Shown: positions 27,586-38,600, numbered from the stretch's first letter. The stretch is DNA of 64,000 nucleotides from Arenibacter hampyeongensis (GCF_002909255.1 NZ_PIOB01000001.1:1178001-1242000), one strand, 5' to 3'. Translations and numbers: made by a program. The notes: a model not told the origin generated them from the letters alone.

Positions 27586-29004
27586 ATGGATACAACGGTA
27601 ATGAACATAAATAAGGGAAATAAAAGATATCTGGCACTGATCTGTTTTGTGGCTTCATTGGGGGGTGTACTCTTTGGGTTTGACACGGCGGTCATTTCAG
27701 GAACCTTCGGGTTTGTGGAAACATTTTTCACCCTGGATAAATTAGAAGTGGGTTGGTTTGCCAGTTCCGCTTTGGTAGGGGCCATTGGGGGAGCAGCCAT
27801 TTCCGGAGTCTTAAGTGATAAATTTGGCAGAAAACCTGTGCTCATGATTGCGGCATTGTTGTTCTTTGTTTCAGCATTGGGGTCAATGGTACCCCCGAAC
27901 TTTATCTTTCTTATTGTTGCCAGGCTTATTGGGGGAGTCGGTGTCGGAATGGCATCGGTACTGGCACCGCTTTACATTTCCGAGGTTGCACCACCCAAAA
28001 TCAGGGGAAGGCTAGTAGCCTTATACCAACTCTCTATAGTCATAGGTATATTGCTGGCCTATTTTTCCAATTGGTCCCTGTTAGGGTTTTCACATGGAAA
28101 TATGGAGGCTTTCGGTGGAACAGGAATTTTCCATAGGGCTATGGTATCGGAGGTATGGCGAGGTATGTTTGGATCAGAGATGATCCCCTCGGGACTGTTC
28201 ATTTTGTTATTGTTCCTTATCCCGGAAAGTCCCCGTTGGTTGATAAAAAATGGACAAGCGGATAAGGGCTATACTATATTGTCCAAGATCAGTGGTGCAA
28301 CCGTGGCCAAGAATGAACTGGAGGAAATAAAAAAGACGGTTACGCATATTAAAGGAAAGATCAGTGAACTTTTAAAGCCAGGATTACGTCTGGCCTTGAT
28401 CGTAGGGGTCGGGCTTTCTGTCTTCGGGCAGTTCACTGGGGTTAACATTATCGTGTATTACGGGCCCACCATCCTCGAAGATGCTGGGTTCCAATTGGAC
28501 AGTGCGTTACAGTTCCAAGTGGCCATCGGAATCATCAACCTGATATTCACCATAATCGCTTTATGGAAAATAGATAGTTGGGGCCGACGCCCATTGTTGA
28601 TCTGGGGTATGTCCGCAGTCTTTATTTCCCTGATAATTATAGCGACGCTATTCATCACAGGACAGACATCGGGCATTTGGATCGTTGTCATGTTATGCGT
28701 GTATATGGCTTCTCTGGCCATTTCCATCAATGCGGTGATATGGGTGCTGATTGGAGAGATATTCCCCACCCGTATCCGGGGTCGTGCCATGTCCATTGCC
28801 ACCTTCGCCAACTGGGGCATCAATTTCCTGACGGCCTTTCTGTTTCCATGGTATGTTGAGAAGATAGGTGTGGGTGCCGGCTTTTATACCTTTGCGTTCA
28901 TGTGTCTGATAGCGACTTTTTTCTTTTACAAATATGTACCCGAGACCAAAGGAAAAAGTCTAGAGGAAATCGAGCAATATTGGAAAGAAATAAGTAATCA
29001 ATAA
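27586..29004 (+). CDS. MFS sugar porter (xylose/glucose:H+ symporter type)
   Basis: A 12-helix inner-membrane transporter of 472 residues. Sugar-porter signatures are GGVLFGFDTAVISG in helix 1, DKFGRKPVLM in loop 2-3, PESPRWLIKNG at the middle loop, GQFTGVNIIVYYGP in helix 7, and PETKGKSLEEIEQYW at the C-terminus. It resembles XylE/GalP-type proton symporters. ATG 27586 is preferred over a TTG 36 bases upstream, which adds polar residues. The neighbouring six-hairpin lipoprotein and FAD oxidoreductase suggest a small sugar-use cluster. The exact sugar is unknown. Confidence 0.93.
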   Translation: MDTTVMNINKGNKRYLALICFVASLGGVLFGFDTAVISGTFGFVETFFTLDKLEVGWFASSALVGAIGGAAISGVLSDKFGRKPVLMIAALLFFVSALGSMVPPNFIFLIVARLIGGVGVGMASVLAPLYISEVAPPKIRGRLVALYQLSIVIGILLAYFSNWSLLGFSHGNMEAFGGTGIFHRAMVSEVWRGMFGSEMIPSGLFILLLFLIPESPRWLIKNGQADKGYTILSKISGATVAKNELEEIKKTVTHIKGKISELLKPGLRLALIVGVGLSVFGQFTGVNIIVYYGPTILEDAGFQLDSALQFQVAIGIINLIFTIIALWKIDSWGRRPLLIWGMSAVFISLIIIATLFITGQTSGIWIVVMLCVYMASLAISINAVIWVLIGEIFPTRIRGRAMSIATFANWGINFLTAFLFPWYVEKIGVGAGFYTFAFMCLIATFFFYKYVPETKGKSLEEIEQYWKEISNQ

Positions 29005-29171
29005 AAACGAGTTATTTTTTGATATTTATTAATTACCACATGATTCATATTCCAAATTCGATCTATCGAACTGAAAGGCCAAAAAGAACAAGAATAATTT
29101 AAAGAAAAATCATCATGGAATTTTTGTATTATCCAACAGTTAAAAATTAGATTTGGGTTGGTTTGGTCGGC

Positions 29172-29206
29172 AAATGAACAATAGTAAACTATTGTTCATT
29201 TTTTGT
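29172..29206 (+). terminator. Intrinsic terminator after the sugar porter
   Basis: A perfect 13-bp stem, AAATGAACAATAG paired with CTATTGTTCATTT around a TAAA loop, is followed by four more T residues. It is nearly the same hairpin as at 24243 but with a matched change at one stem position (GGAAC to TGAAC, GTTCC to GTTCA). That preserves pairing and marks a conserved structure. Confidence 0.88.
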
Positions 29207-29312
29207 TTCTGAAAATGGGAATGCGACCTTAAAATATAAGCTTAAGGATTTTGCTTAAAAAGCAAACACCACATCTAGACCACAGGAATTCACAACGCCT
29301 GCATCCTAAGAT

Positions 29313-29368
29313 GAAAAATTGTTATTTTAGTTTTCTGTTGATACTGTTCCCAGCCCAATCTATGGTGG
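29313..29368 (+). repeat. Leader repeat, copy 2
   Basis: Partner of 24947-25004, with GAAAAATTGTT, CTGTTGATACTGTT and GCCCAATCTATGG. It ends 27 bases before the oxidoreductase start, so it probably forms part of its 5' leader or promoter. Confidence 0.6.
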
Positions 29369-29395
29369 GGCGTTTATTATTGTAATTTAATACCT

Positions 29396-31126
29396 ATGAA
29401 AAGAAGAAACTTTTTAGCCAATGTGGCCGCAGGAAGTGGATTGGTGGTTTTAAACCCAATTTATGCATCCAATGGAAAAAAGAATACTGAAAAGGTCAAC
29501 AGTATTAATAAAGAAGGGAAGATCTTAAATGCAGATTTAGTAATTATCGGTGGGGGAACAGGGGGGTGTGCCACTGCATTAGGGGCACTTCGCAATGGTT
29601 TGACGGTGATCATGACCGAAGAAACAGATTGGATAGGCGGACAATTAACACAACAGGGGGTACCCCCAGATGAGCATAAATGGATCAACGACTTTGGTGC
29701 TACGGCATTATATCGGGAATTTAGAAAAAAAGTCAGGACTTATTATCGCGATAACTATCCACTAAAGGCGGAGTTTGCCGAAAATGAAAGGTTTAATCCG
29801 GGTAATGCCTCTGTTTCAGAAATAAGTCATGAGCCGAAAGTTTCGTTACGGGTGTTGGAAACTATGTTCGATCCCTATATCAGTGCCGGTAAACTGGTCC
29901 TATTAAAAGAAACGGTGGCTTTGAAGGCTTCTGTTCTTGGAAACAAGGTGCAATCTGTGAGTGTTAAAACCCTTTCCTCCGGTGAGATATGGAATTTAGT
30001 AGCACCCTACTTTGCGGATGCAACGGAACTGGGCGATTTATTGCCCATGACGGGAACCGAATATGTTTGTGGGGCCGAAGCTAAATCGGATACGGGCGAA
30101 TTGCACGCCGCGGAAATAGCAGATCCCACAAATAATCAAGCCTTTACAGTCTGTTTTGCTATGGACTATAGGCCTAATGAGGATTGGACCATAAACAAAC
30201 CTGAGGAGTATATGTTTTGGCGCGACTTTACTCCAGAAATGAAAACGCCATGGGCTGGAAAATTACTAGAGCTCAACTATTCCAACCCACGTACCCTCTT
30301 GCCAAAGAATTTGGGCTTTGATCCTAGGGGAAATCATATGAAGGAGGTATTGAACCTGTGGATCTATCGCCGAATATTGGCCAAGGATAATTTTGAAGAC
30401 GGTTTTCTTAGCGGCGATATCACCTTGGTAAACTACCCCCAAAACGATTATTTTTTAGGGAATATCGTGGATGTTAGTGATAATGAGCTAAAACATCACA
30501 TTAATAGGGCAAAACAATTAAGTCTGTCCCTATTGTATTGGTTGCAAACGGAAGCCCCTAGGTCCGATGGAGGGAAAGGCTGGCCAGGAATTAGATTAAG
30601 GCATGATGTTATGGGAACCAATGATGGACTGGCAAAATATCCTTATATAAGGGAGGCTAGAAGAATTAAGCCCTTATTTAGAATCACCGAACATCATGTG
30701 GGAGCAACCCAAAGAGCAACTATTCAAGGAGTTTCGGAAGCTGAAGCCCGTGCCAAAAATTTTGAGGATAGTGTGGGGTTAGGATATTACCATATTGATC
30801 TGCATCCAAGTAGTGGTGGAGATAATTACATTGACTTTTCTTCCCTTCCCTTTCAAATACCATTGGGAGCGTTAATTCCAGAGCGGATGGAAAATATATT
30901 TCCGGTGAATAAAAATATTGGAACCACGCATCTTACCAATGGCTGTTATAGACTGCACCCTGTGGAATGGAGTATAGGTGAAGCCATAGGGATGTTTGTA
31001 CCTTTTTTAATGGGAACGGGTAGAAGCCCTCAAGAGGTTTACAAGGATGCCGCTGCAGTGCGGAAATTTCAAAGTCTCATTCGTAGTCAAGGGGTAGATA
31101 CCCATTGGCCTTACGAAAAAATGTAA
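29396..31126 (+). CDS. Tat-exported FAD-dependent oxidoreductase (FAD_oxidored type)
   Basis: A 576-residue flavoprotein. KRRNFLANVAAGSGLVVLNP is a twin-arginine signal, so it should be exported folded with cofactor. The Rossmann motif VIIGGGTGGCATALGA lies at about residues 49-64, and an acidic residue at the end of strand 2 (MTEE) follows. WIGGQLTQQGVPPDEH is the FAD-contact loop usual for the FAD_oxidored family found in PULs. The C-terminal TTHLTNGCYRLHPVEWSIGEA closes the FAD site. Such proteins are thought to oxidise sugars or their derivatives, though few are characterised. It stands after the transporter with its own leader repeat. Confidence 0.88.
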   Translation: MKRRNFLANVAAGSGLVVLNPIYASNGKKNTEKVNSINKEGKILNADLVIIGGGTGGCATALGALRNGLTVIMTEETDWIGGQLTQQGVPPDEHKWINDFGATALYREFRKKVRTYYRDNYPLKAEFAENERFNPGNASVSEISHEPKVSLRVLETMFDPYISAGKLVLLKETVALKASVLGNKVQSVSVKTLSSGEIWNLVAPYFADATELGDLLPMTGTEYVCGAEAKSDTGELHAAEIADPTNNQAFTVCFAMDYRPNEDWTINKPEEYMFWRDFTPEMKTPWAGKLLELNYSNPRTLLPKNLGFDPRGNHMKEVLNLWIYRRILAKDNFEDGFLSGDITLVNYPQNDYFLGNIVDVSDNELKHHINRAKQLSLSLLYWLQTEAPRSDGGKGWPGIRLRHDVMGTNDGLAKYPYIREARRIKPLFRITEHHVGATQRATIQGVSEAEARAKNFEDSVGLGYYHIDLHPSSGGDNYIDFSSLPFQIPLGALIPERMENIFPVNKNIGTTHLTNGCYRLHPVEWSIGEAIGMFVPFLMGTGRSPQEVYKDAAAVRKFQSLIRSQGVDTHWPYEKM

Positions 31127-31544
31127 AAGATATGGGTGTAATTTTTCATTCTATTTCTGAACATTTTGGGCCCTGGCCCTATATTTGGGGATTGTCCAAC
31201 AGTAAGAAAAATTGAGTTGATATCTCGTAGGGAACATTGTGAAACCATTCTTCCTTTTTTTATTCTAGACCCATGGGTATGTGGCTCCTAAAAGCAAAAG
31301 GTCGGTTTAACTTTATTTTTTATTACACACTAAACGGATATAAGCCTGGAGATAATGAGTTAGATCGGGTGGAGGCAAACAATATAATTTGAAAAATTCC
31401 AGATAAATGACTGCAATAAAAATTGCTTTGACTTAGCTGTAAAAGATTTTTTAACGCTATTACAAACAATTTGATGTTTAGGTTGAAAAAACATTTCTGA
31501 GCGTATCGAAAAAGAACTCTTGAAGAACATTTTATTTCGGACTT
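31127..31544. other. Intergenic region between convergent genes, no gene seen
   Basis: About 420 AT-rich bases between two 3' ends. I found no hairpin with a T-run, RNA gene or coding remnant that I could defend. Confidence 0.5.
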
Positions 31545-33131
31545 TTATTTCTCTCTCAATGTTTCAATGATTTTTCGTGTTTCGGCAATTCTTTTTTGTA
31601 GAGGGTCACGATACCACCAGGCGCGTTTATCTACCCGATCGTTGGGTTCCTCCAACTCCGCTTCCAGTTCATCCAGATACTTTTCGTTTAATGACAAATA
31701 GTCATCGCATGTTTCTGGGTTATGAAAACCGCCGTCATTTACAGTAATATAAATAGGTGTGGTATGGGCAACTTGATTTGGGCCTGCATAACAGCGTGCG
31801 GCTATCCAAGTCCCTTTTTCTACTTCTAGATCAAAGTTCAATTCCATTTTTTCCAAAGATTGATCATCGCCATCAGGCGTTATTTGTTTCAACACTTTTC
31901 CATGGGCTATTATCTCTAGCTTTGAAAGTGGAATTTGGTCTTTGTTTCCTAAAGCTTTTGCCTTAATAGAGACTTTTTGCGGGGCCGACAATTTAATTTC
32001 ATCACCTGGGAGATTATCATCGATACTAAAAACAAGCATAGGGCCGGACGAGACAAAGGTGTGTCCTTCCTTTAGATTTTTTTTCCAAGATGCATACTCA
32101 AATTTCCCATCTATCCAAGTATAAAACCTGACATTGCCAATTCGGGCATTCCAACTTGGATCATCGGTACCAAATGAAGGACCAAGGCCACACCAGGGAA
32201 AGTCAGATCCTGCCGTTGCTGTAAGTTTATAGCCCAAATCCAGAAAGTGGTAGTAATTTTGGGTAAGCAGAGGGCCCCCATTGACACAAAATTGGAGCAG
32301 TTCAAGAAAGTCCACTTTGCCACTGAGCACGTCCAACGTCATACCCCTTGAACCATTAAAGGACATACCTTGGTGGGCATATCCGGTTATCCCGTTCAAT
32401 TCATGAACCTTATCGAATATCTTATCGTATTCGTAATAGTCTTTTTGTTGCCGAACAAAATCATCGGCCACCAAAGCGATAGTATGACCAATTTGGTGAG
32501 TTCTTGGGTCCTCCTGGCCGGTAGAAAGTAAGCTTTCATTCTGTCCATATGTACCATCTTCTCCAAATGCATATTGGGAAAAATAAGTTGCCCAAAAATC
32601 TCCCATTTGAAGTAAGACTCCAACATTTAGCCCTTCGGCTTCGACCCATTTCAAGATTAGTGGGTTTTCTCTTGGAGACCGGCGAATATGAATGTGGTCA
32701 TCGGCGGAATACCAACCTAAATCTGACATTTTAACCCATCTTTTCATCTCAAAACTAAAGGAATTTCCTCCACTTTCCTTTACTTCGATAGTCTGCGTCT
32801 GATCCAGATATTCAAACCCTTTTGATAGGGTAATTTTATATTTTCCAGGACGTAGATCAAGACTAAAATGACCATCAATATAGTAGGTGCTATCTGGTTG
32901 AAAACCGTAGCGTTCCGCTTTGTCGTCCCTTCCGTACATAATGGATATTGCCTCCTTGGGGATGCCGGCAACATATCCCTCAGAATTGGTGATTTTAGCT
33001 CGTACCGCGGTTGGCTTTCCTGTATTTTGATCCGTAATCGTAACCTTGACGGAAGCTGTACTATTTTGGCAAAGACAATGGAACGAAAAAGTAAAACATA
33101 AAAAAACAAGAACAATTTTCAGTGGGTTCAT
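31545..33131 (-). CDS. CehA/McbA-type PHP-domain metallohydrolase, secreted
   Basis: A 528-residue exported protein with a signal peptide ending near residue 21 (FHCLCQN). Residues 25-130 are a carboxypeptidase-regulatory-like/prealbumin sandwich (VKVTITDQNTGKPTAVRAKI). Residues 135-440 form a PHP-like hydrolase: YSADDHIHIRRS near residue 145 gives the HxH metal ligands, YAHQG another His, and AGSDFPWCG a late Asp. The C-terminal segment is charged and helical. The CehA/McbA family includes carbaryl esterases, but most members lie in PULs with unknown hydrolase activity. The gene is isolated, convergent with the FAD oxidoreductase. Confidence 0.82.
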   Translation of the reverse strand: MNPLKIVLVFLCFTFSFHCLCQNSTASVKVTITDQNTGKPTAVRAKITNSEGYVAGIPKEAISIMYGRDDKAERYGFQPDSTYYIDGHFSLDLRPGKYKITLSKGFEYLDQTQTIEVKESGGNSFSFEMKRWVKMSDLGWYSADDHIHIRRSPRENPLILKWVEAEGLNVGVLLQMGDFWATYFSQYAFGEDGTYGQNESLLSTGQEDPRTHQIGHTIALVADDFVRQQKDYYEYDKIFDKVHELNGITGYAHQGMSFNGSRGMTLDVLSGKVDFLELLQFCVNGGPLLTQNYYHFLDLGYKLTATAGSDFPWCGLGPSFGTDDPSWNARIGNVRFYTWIDGKFEYASWKKNLKEGHTFVSSGPMLVFSIDDNLPGDEIKLSAPQKVSIKAKALGNKDQIPLSKLEIIAHGKVLKQITPDGDDQSLEKMELNFDLEVEKGTWIAARCYAGPNQVAHTTPIYITVNDGGFHNPETCDDYLSLNEKYLDELEAELEEPNDRVDKRAWWYRDPLQKRIAETRKIIETLREK

Positions 33132-33333
33132 TTTCAGTGATTTAATTATTCGCCTTTATAAAGTTAACAATTAAAACTCATCTTGAATTTTTCTAGCTTC
33201 TGATTTCTAAACAGCTATCAATTTATGCCGATTACGGGGCCGTCGATGCAGGTGTTTTATAAGAAATTAATATTAAAAAAGTTATATATCGTATTCTTAT
33301 ATAAGGAGTAACCCACCAATTATTAAAAAAACA

Positions 33334-33401
33334 GACACTATCCCCTAAACTGTGTAAGTTAAAAATAACCAGGGTTTGACTTTTATTTAAAGTCAAACCC
33401 T
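33334..33401. mobile_element. Possible IS terminal remnant with orphan hairpin
   Basis: GACACTATCCCC followed by TAAACTGTGTAAGTT resembles the terminal inverted repeats of IS256-type elements, which often contain a ...CTGTGTAA... block. Directly inside lies a perfect 13-bp hairpin (AGGGTTTGACTTT paired with AAAGTCAAACCCT, loop TATTT). Read on the minus strand this would be a transposase terminator followed by the element end. No transposase or second end is present, so this would be a solo remnant. The IS family is from memory and not verified. Confidence 0.4.
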
Positions 33402-33762
33402 TTCTTCATACCCACCTAAACGGACGTCCAGGAATCGTAGGTAACTGATTTAAAATAAGGCCCTGATGGTACCAAACAAAAAATCACCGCAAAGAGAAAA
33501 TTTTAATGGGTTCATAAATGATAATGGAAATGAAGATTAACCGAACCCTTCCATTTCAGCTAGTCTTAAATTTGTATCCCTTCATAGGCAGTAGGATGAT
33601 TTTTACAAGGTGAATACACAAGGCAGGCATCAGGGAATCGATAATGACAATTCGTAGTGAGATATTGTTCTAAACTTCAAAAAGCAGCTTAAATCAATAT
33701 GAGCCAAAACTTAATTTATCATAAAATTTGTCCCATAGAAGAAGGAAAGTCTATAGAAATTA

Positions 33763-33819
33763 CCATCTAAGCTAAAAAACAATAAAACCATTATGGACCA
33801 TGTACTAGGGTTATAGAAT
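33763..33819 (+). repeat. Att-region-like repeat, copy 1
   Basis: This segment is homologous to 42481-42538 (about 45 of 57 positions, one 1-base gap). Both keep a short palindrome in the middle. Here it is ATGG-A-CCAT at 33793-33801, there ACGG-A-CCGT. The arms therefore changed together. Copy 2 lies beside a truncated tRNA, so this copy may mark an older insertion by a related integrative element. Confidence 0.6.
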
Positions 33820-34026
33820 TGTTGCTTGTACAATTTGAATGATAGTCCAATTATTTTTTTTGGAATCACTATTAACGATATGGAATGTCCATTAAATGAT
33901 TAAACCCTAAATGGCCTATAATTTTATATCTTCATTAAATTGAACCCATAAGGGTATATTAATTAAAAAGGAATCAATACCTAGATTTGGTTCCAACTGA
34001 TACTATATTTTTTTAATAATGCATTT

Positions 34027-35223
34027 ATGAAAAAAAACAAGACTAGAAGGAATTTTTTGGGGAATTTATCGATGGTTGCGATTGGCGGAGCAACACTGCC
34101 CTTAATTTCGGCGGCTGCATTGAAGAATGATAATCTTGTGCCTTTCGGACTATTGTGCCCACCTTACCTTCAGGACCTAACAGAAAGCGCGGTGTGTATT
34201 ACTTTTATTACGGCTAATAATGCCCATAGCTGGGTGGAATATGGGGAAAAGGAGTTAGAGTCCAAAGCAGAATCAACAGAAGATGGTTTTGTACGGGCCA
34301 ACAACCGTCTAAACAAAATTGGGATTAATGGCCTAAAGCCTAATACAACTTATAAGTATAGGGTAATGAGCAGGGAAATTGTAAAGTTCGACCCCTATGA
34401 TTTGGTTTTTGGAGAAACGGTAACGGGAGATGTTCATTCTTTTAGTACCCAAAATCCGAATTCAGATTCGGTTTCTTGTTTAATACTAAATGACATTCAC
34501 GACCGTCCTTACTCTTTTTCAGATTTAATTTCTTTAAACCAAGACTTTCCATTTGATTTTGTGGCACTCAATGGGGATATGTTCGATCATCAAACCGATG
34601 AGCAACAGTTAATAGATCACTTGATTACACCCTGTACTGCCCTTTTTGCCAGTAATATGCCTTTCCTGATGATTCGAGGCAATCATGAGACTAGGGGCAA
34701 GTTTGCTAGAAATATCAAGGACTATTTTACCTTTCCAGATAATGAATATTATTTTTCCTTCCAGCAGGGACCTGTACATTGGATCGTATTGGATACTGGA
34801 GAAGATAAGGAAGATGAGACACCTGTTTATGGGGATATTGTGCGTTTTGATTCCTTCAGGGAACAACAGGCAAAATGGCTAGAGGAAGAGCTGCAAAACC
34901 CTAAGTTCAGAAATTGTAAGTTTCGTGTGGTTCTAATGCATATTCCACCTTTTCATTCCGGGGAATGGCACGGCACGATGCACTGTCGTAAACTTTTTCA
35001 CCCTATTTTTGAAAATCACGGGGTAAACATGGTCATCTCAGGCCATACCCATCGCTATGGGGTACACCCTCCTTCGGAAGACCATAGTTATCCTATCATA
35101 ATTGGAGGGGGACCCAAAACAGGAAACAGGACACTTATCCAGTTTAAGGCGGATGAAGAACAACTGAACATAACAATGATTCGAGACGACGGAGCCACGG
35201 TTGGGGAATATACCATTGAATAA
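34027..35223 (+). CDS. Tat-exported metallophosphoesterase with fibronectin-like N-domain
   Basis: A 398-residue protein. KTRRNFLGNLSMVAIGGATL is a twin-arginine signal. Residues 40-145 form a purple-acid-phosphatase-type N-terminal beta domain (VCITFITANNAHSWVEYGE, then GLKPNTTYKYRVMS). Residues 150-390 are the calcineurin-like catalytic domain: LILNDIHDRP (D-x-H), LNGDMFDH, IRGNHETRG, LMHIPPFHSG and ISGHTHRYG. All metal ligands are present. It is preceded by the 900-base scarred gap and followed by a gap of about 470 bases, so it is probably transcribed alone. Substrate unknown. Confidence 0.92.
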   Translation: MKKNKTRRNFLGNLSMVAIGGATLPLISAAALKNDNLVPFGLLCPPYLQDLTESAVCITFITANNAHSWVEYGEKELESKAESTEDGFVRANNRLNKIGINGLKPNTTYKYRVMSREIVKFDPYDLVFGETVTGDVHSFSTQNPNSDSVSCLILNDIHDRPYSFSDLISLNQDFPFDFVALNGDMFDHQTDEQQLIDHLITPCTALFASNMPFLMIRGNHETRGKFARNIKDYFTFPDNEYYFSFQQGPVHWIVLDTGEDKEDETPVYGDIVRFDSFREQQAKWLEEELQNPKFRNCKFRVVLMHIPPFHSGEWHGTMHCRKLFHPIFENHGVNMVISGHTHRYGVHPPSEDHSYPIIIGGGPKTGNRTLIQFKADEEQLNITMIRDDGATVGEYTIE

Positions 35224-35691
35224 AAAGGATTATTAATCTAAAAATTCCCCAATGGCGCTGCCTCTGCCCTGCCTGGATCAAAGACAGGGTCACAACTGCT
35301 TTTTTTGGCTATTTATGGGTTAGGTAATAAACAAAATATCGGTTTTTGACCCCTAGGGCCAAAATGATGCCGATAGCTTTAGGTAGGGCGAAACCTATAT
35401 CGAGTGTAGTCTAGGTATGCCCATATGACTTACCTCAGGGATAGTTGGTTTCAAGAAATTTTTTATTGCAACAACGTTCGACTACCCAAACTTGGAAAAG
35501 TTATGGAAGTAAGATTATACAAAATTAAACTTTGTGGATTATTCATTTTTTTAATACAAAATCCTATTTTTGGTTTAAACGCCCGTTTTTATTAGCGTTT
35601 TCACCCTTTTTAGATTTTTAGCTTAATGTACTGTTCATTTTTTCCCCTTTAAATGGATTGAAACCATTGCCAATAAAATTCTTTTTTGAAA
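35224..35691. other. Intergenic region, possible coding scrap
   Basis: About 470 bases. On the minus strand near 35245-35305 there is a short peptide frame ending DPVFDPGRAEAAPLGNF before a stop, interrupted upstream by a stop. It has a plausible protein-like composition, but I cannot assign it. Otherwise I see only AT-rich leader sequence for the next gene. Confidence 0.4.
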
Positions 35692-38600
35692 ATGATTTTT
35701 AAGAAACGGTATTATCGCTCATTTTATATCTGCTTTCTAGTTGTGGGTCTTACAGTTTTCTTATCTGGCTGCAATCCGACCGGACCCTATGATAAGCTCT
35801 CTGCCTTGGACAACAGTGGGGTATCCAGAATAGTTCCCGATATAGTAGATTTCAACTTTCATATTAAGCCAATTATTTCGGATCGCTGCTTCCCCTGCCA
35901 TGGCCCGGACCAAAATGCACTAAAGGCAAACCTCAGGCTAGACATGGAAGAAGGCGCCACTAAGAAAAAATTGAAATCGGGAGGTCACGCCTTTGTCTCA
36001 GGAAATATTGGAAAGAGTGAAGCTTTTTCTCGGATTACCTCAACGGATATAGAGCAAAAAATGCCGCCTCCGGAATCAGGGTTGGCACTATCGGAGCTAG
36101 AGGTGGCCATGATCGCCAAATGGATTGAACAAGGGGCAGAGTATAAGCCACATTGGTCATTTATTCCTCCTAAGGCCTCTCAATTACCGAAGGTTAGAAA
36201 GACTAATTGGGTCCAAAATCCTATCGATAATTTTGTCCTTCAAAAGCTAGAAAGTTTTGGTTTGGAGCCAAATTTTGCAGCCTCAAAAGAGACTTTATTG
36301 CGGAGAGTTACGCTGGACCTTACCGGTCTGCCACCGACCATTTCAGAAATTGATGCATTTATAACGGATAAATCGCCCAACGCATTTGAAAAAGTAGTTG
36401 ATCGGTTACTAAACTCTCCTCATTACGGCGAGCGTATGGCACAAGATTGGATGGATGTAGCCCGGTATGCGGACTCCAACGGGTATTCTCAGGACGGGCT
36501 ACGCGTAATGTGGCCCTGGCGGGATTGGTTGATAAACGCCTTCAACAACAATATGCCTTTTGATCAATTTATAACTTGGCAGGTAGCAGGGGACAAACTA
36601 CCTAATGCTACATCAGTCCAAAGAATGGCAACAGGCTTTTTGCGGAATAATAGACTCAACGGCGAAGGGGGTATCGTGGATGAAGAGTATAGGGTGGAAT
36701 ATGTGATGGACCGCACAGAAACCGTAGCGACTTCCATGATGGGAATTACAATGCAGTGCGCTAGATGCCATGATCATAAGTATGATCCCATTTCGCAAGA
36801 AGAGTATTTTGAGATGTCCGCTTTCTTTAATAGTGTCAACGAATCTGGCATCTCACAGAACGATGGTAATTCTGGACCGCAACTATTGCTTACTACACCA
36901 GTGGTGGAAAAGAAAATTGAGCACCTAGAAACAAGAATGGCTGCACTGGCAGACACTTTAAATGTTCTGTTGGAAAAATCCTTTTCCATTGAGAAATTGC
37001 CCAATAAAACAATTGATTTGACACCTATTATTGATATCGATTTTGATCAGGACAAATCGCGTTTTGCCAATAGTGCAAAAAATAAAATCAGTATAAATTC
37101 TGATGAGGGCATAGCCGTAGAGGTCCACGATCATGGTAATGCCCTTAAATTTACGGGTTTTGACGGGCTACATATCAAAAGTGAATTCATTGATTTTGAT
37201 AGGGCAGATCGTTTTTCATTTTCTTTTTGGTTTAAATCAGATCACCAAGGAGATCATACTACGGTGCTAGATCATTTGAGTGGTGGTGGGTCTAGCTTTA
37301 GAGGGTATGACATATCCGTTATTGACGAAATGCTAACGTTTCGGTTGGTTAGGACTTGGCCTGCCCATCTTATTTCTGTGAGTGCCCCAACACCCATAGT
37401 ACGTAACCAATGGACACATTATGTATTCACCTATGATGGTTCGAGCAAAGCACAAGGAGTACAGGTCTATAGCAATGGAAATCTTGTAGAGAAAATCATC
37501 AATCTTGATCAATTAAACCAAAATATCAGCAATGATGGGTCACGCCTTAGTATTGGTGGTAGGCCGGGATATATAACGGATGCGAAAGGGGAGGGAAGTA
37601 TAGATGACCTAAAGGTATTTGCCAAAGAGCTTAGTGAAGTGGAGGTAAATGCACTATTTAATGGGGCATCTTCGAAACCGCTAAAGTTAAGTGATGAAAC
37701 ACTAAGGAGACACTACTTGATAAATTACAACAAGGAAGTGATGAGTGTGCGGGAGAAAATCAGCCAATTAAATAAACAGAGGAATGCATTGCAGGATACG
37801 CTTATGGGCGTAATGGTGATGCAAGACCTACCCAAACCCAGGCCCACATACATTCTAGGTAGGGGAGCATATGAAAATAGGGAAAAGCAGGTGTATCCAA
37901 ATACTCCCAAGGCTATCTTGGGCTTTGCCGACAGTCTCCCCAAAAATAGACTAGGGCTCGCGCAGTGGCTGGTGGATAAAAAAAACCCATTGACAGCTAG
38001 AGTAATCGTTAATAGGTTTTGGAAAATGTATTTCGGTCAAGGTATAGTGAATACCTTGGAAGATTTTGGAAGCCAGGGATCTCTGCCATCACACCCTGAA
38101 CTTTTGGATTGGCTGGCGCTAGAATTTATAAACTCCGGTTGGGATATCAAGGCTTTCCAAAAACGGATAGTTATGTCGGCAACTTACCAGCAATCTTCAC
38201 GAGTGAAAGAAAATATAAGAAAAAATGATCCTTCGAATACACTGTTGGCACGGGGTCCAAGTATAAGGCTGCAAGCTGAGTTTATACGGGATTGCGCCCT
38301 TTCTGCCAGTGGTCTGCTGAACTTGGATATAGGTGGGGCCAGTGTTAAGCCATATCAACCCGCTGGACTATGGTCTGAAAAGGGCGAGTTTAGTGTTTTG
38401 AAAAATTACGAGCAGGATCATGGAAAAAAACTATACAGAAGAGGGCTATATACCTTTTGGCGGCGAACTTCACCATTACCTTCCATGTCACTTTTCGATG
38501 CTCCTACCAGAGATAATTGTACTGTATTACGTCAACAGACGAACACCCCTATGCAAGCTTTGGTTCTGATGAACGATCCTCAATTTGTGGAAGCTGCCAG

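Larger units (their letters stand above)
33132..34026. other. Long non-coding gap with mobile-element scars
   Basis: Nearly 900 bases between divergent genes without an intact gene. It contains an IS-end-like sequence plus hairpin (33334-33401) and a segment homologous to the recombination-site region at 42481 (33763-33819). The rest is AT-rich and uninformative to me. Confidence 0.6.

Noticed and set aside
33699-33770. Small protein of 23 residues starting at an ATG
   Set aside because: There are no motifs, it runs into the att-like block, and the length is expected by chance in this gap.
35245-35305. Tail of a gamma-glutamyltransferase or similar gene on the minus strand
   Set aside because: The peptide DPVFDPGRAEAAPLGNF is suggestive, but it is too short and preceded by a stop. 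I could not align it convincingly to any family.
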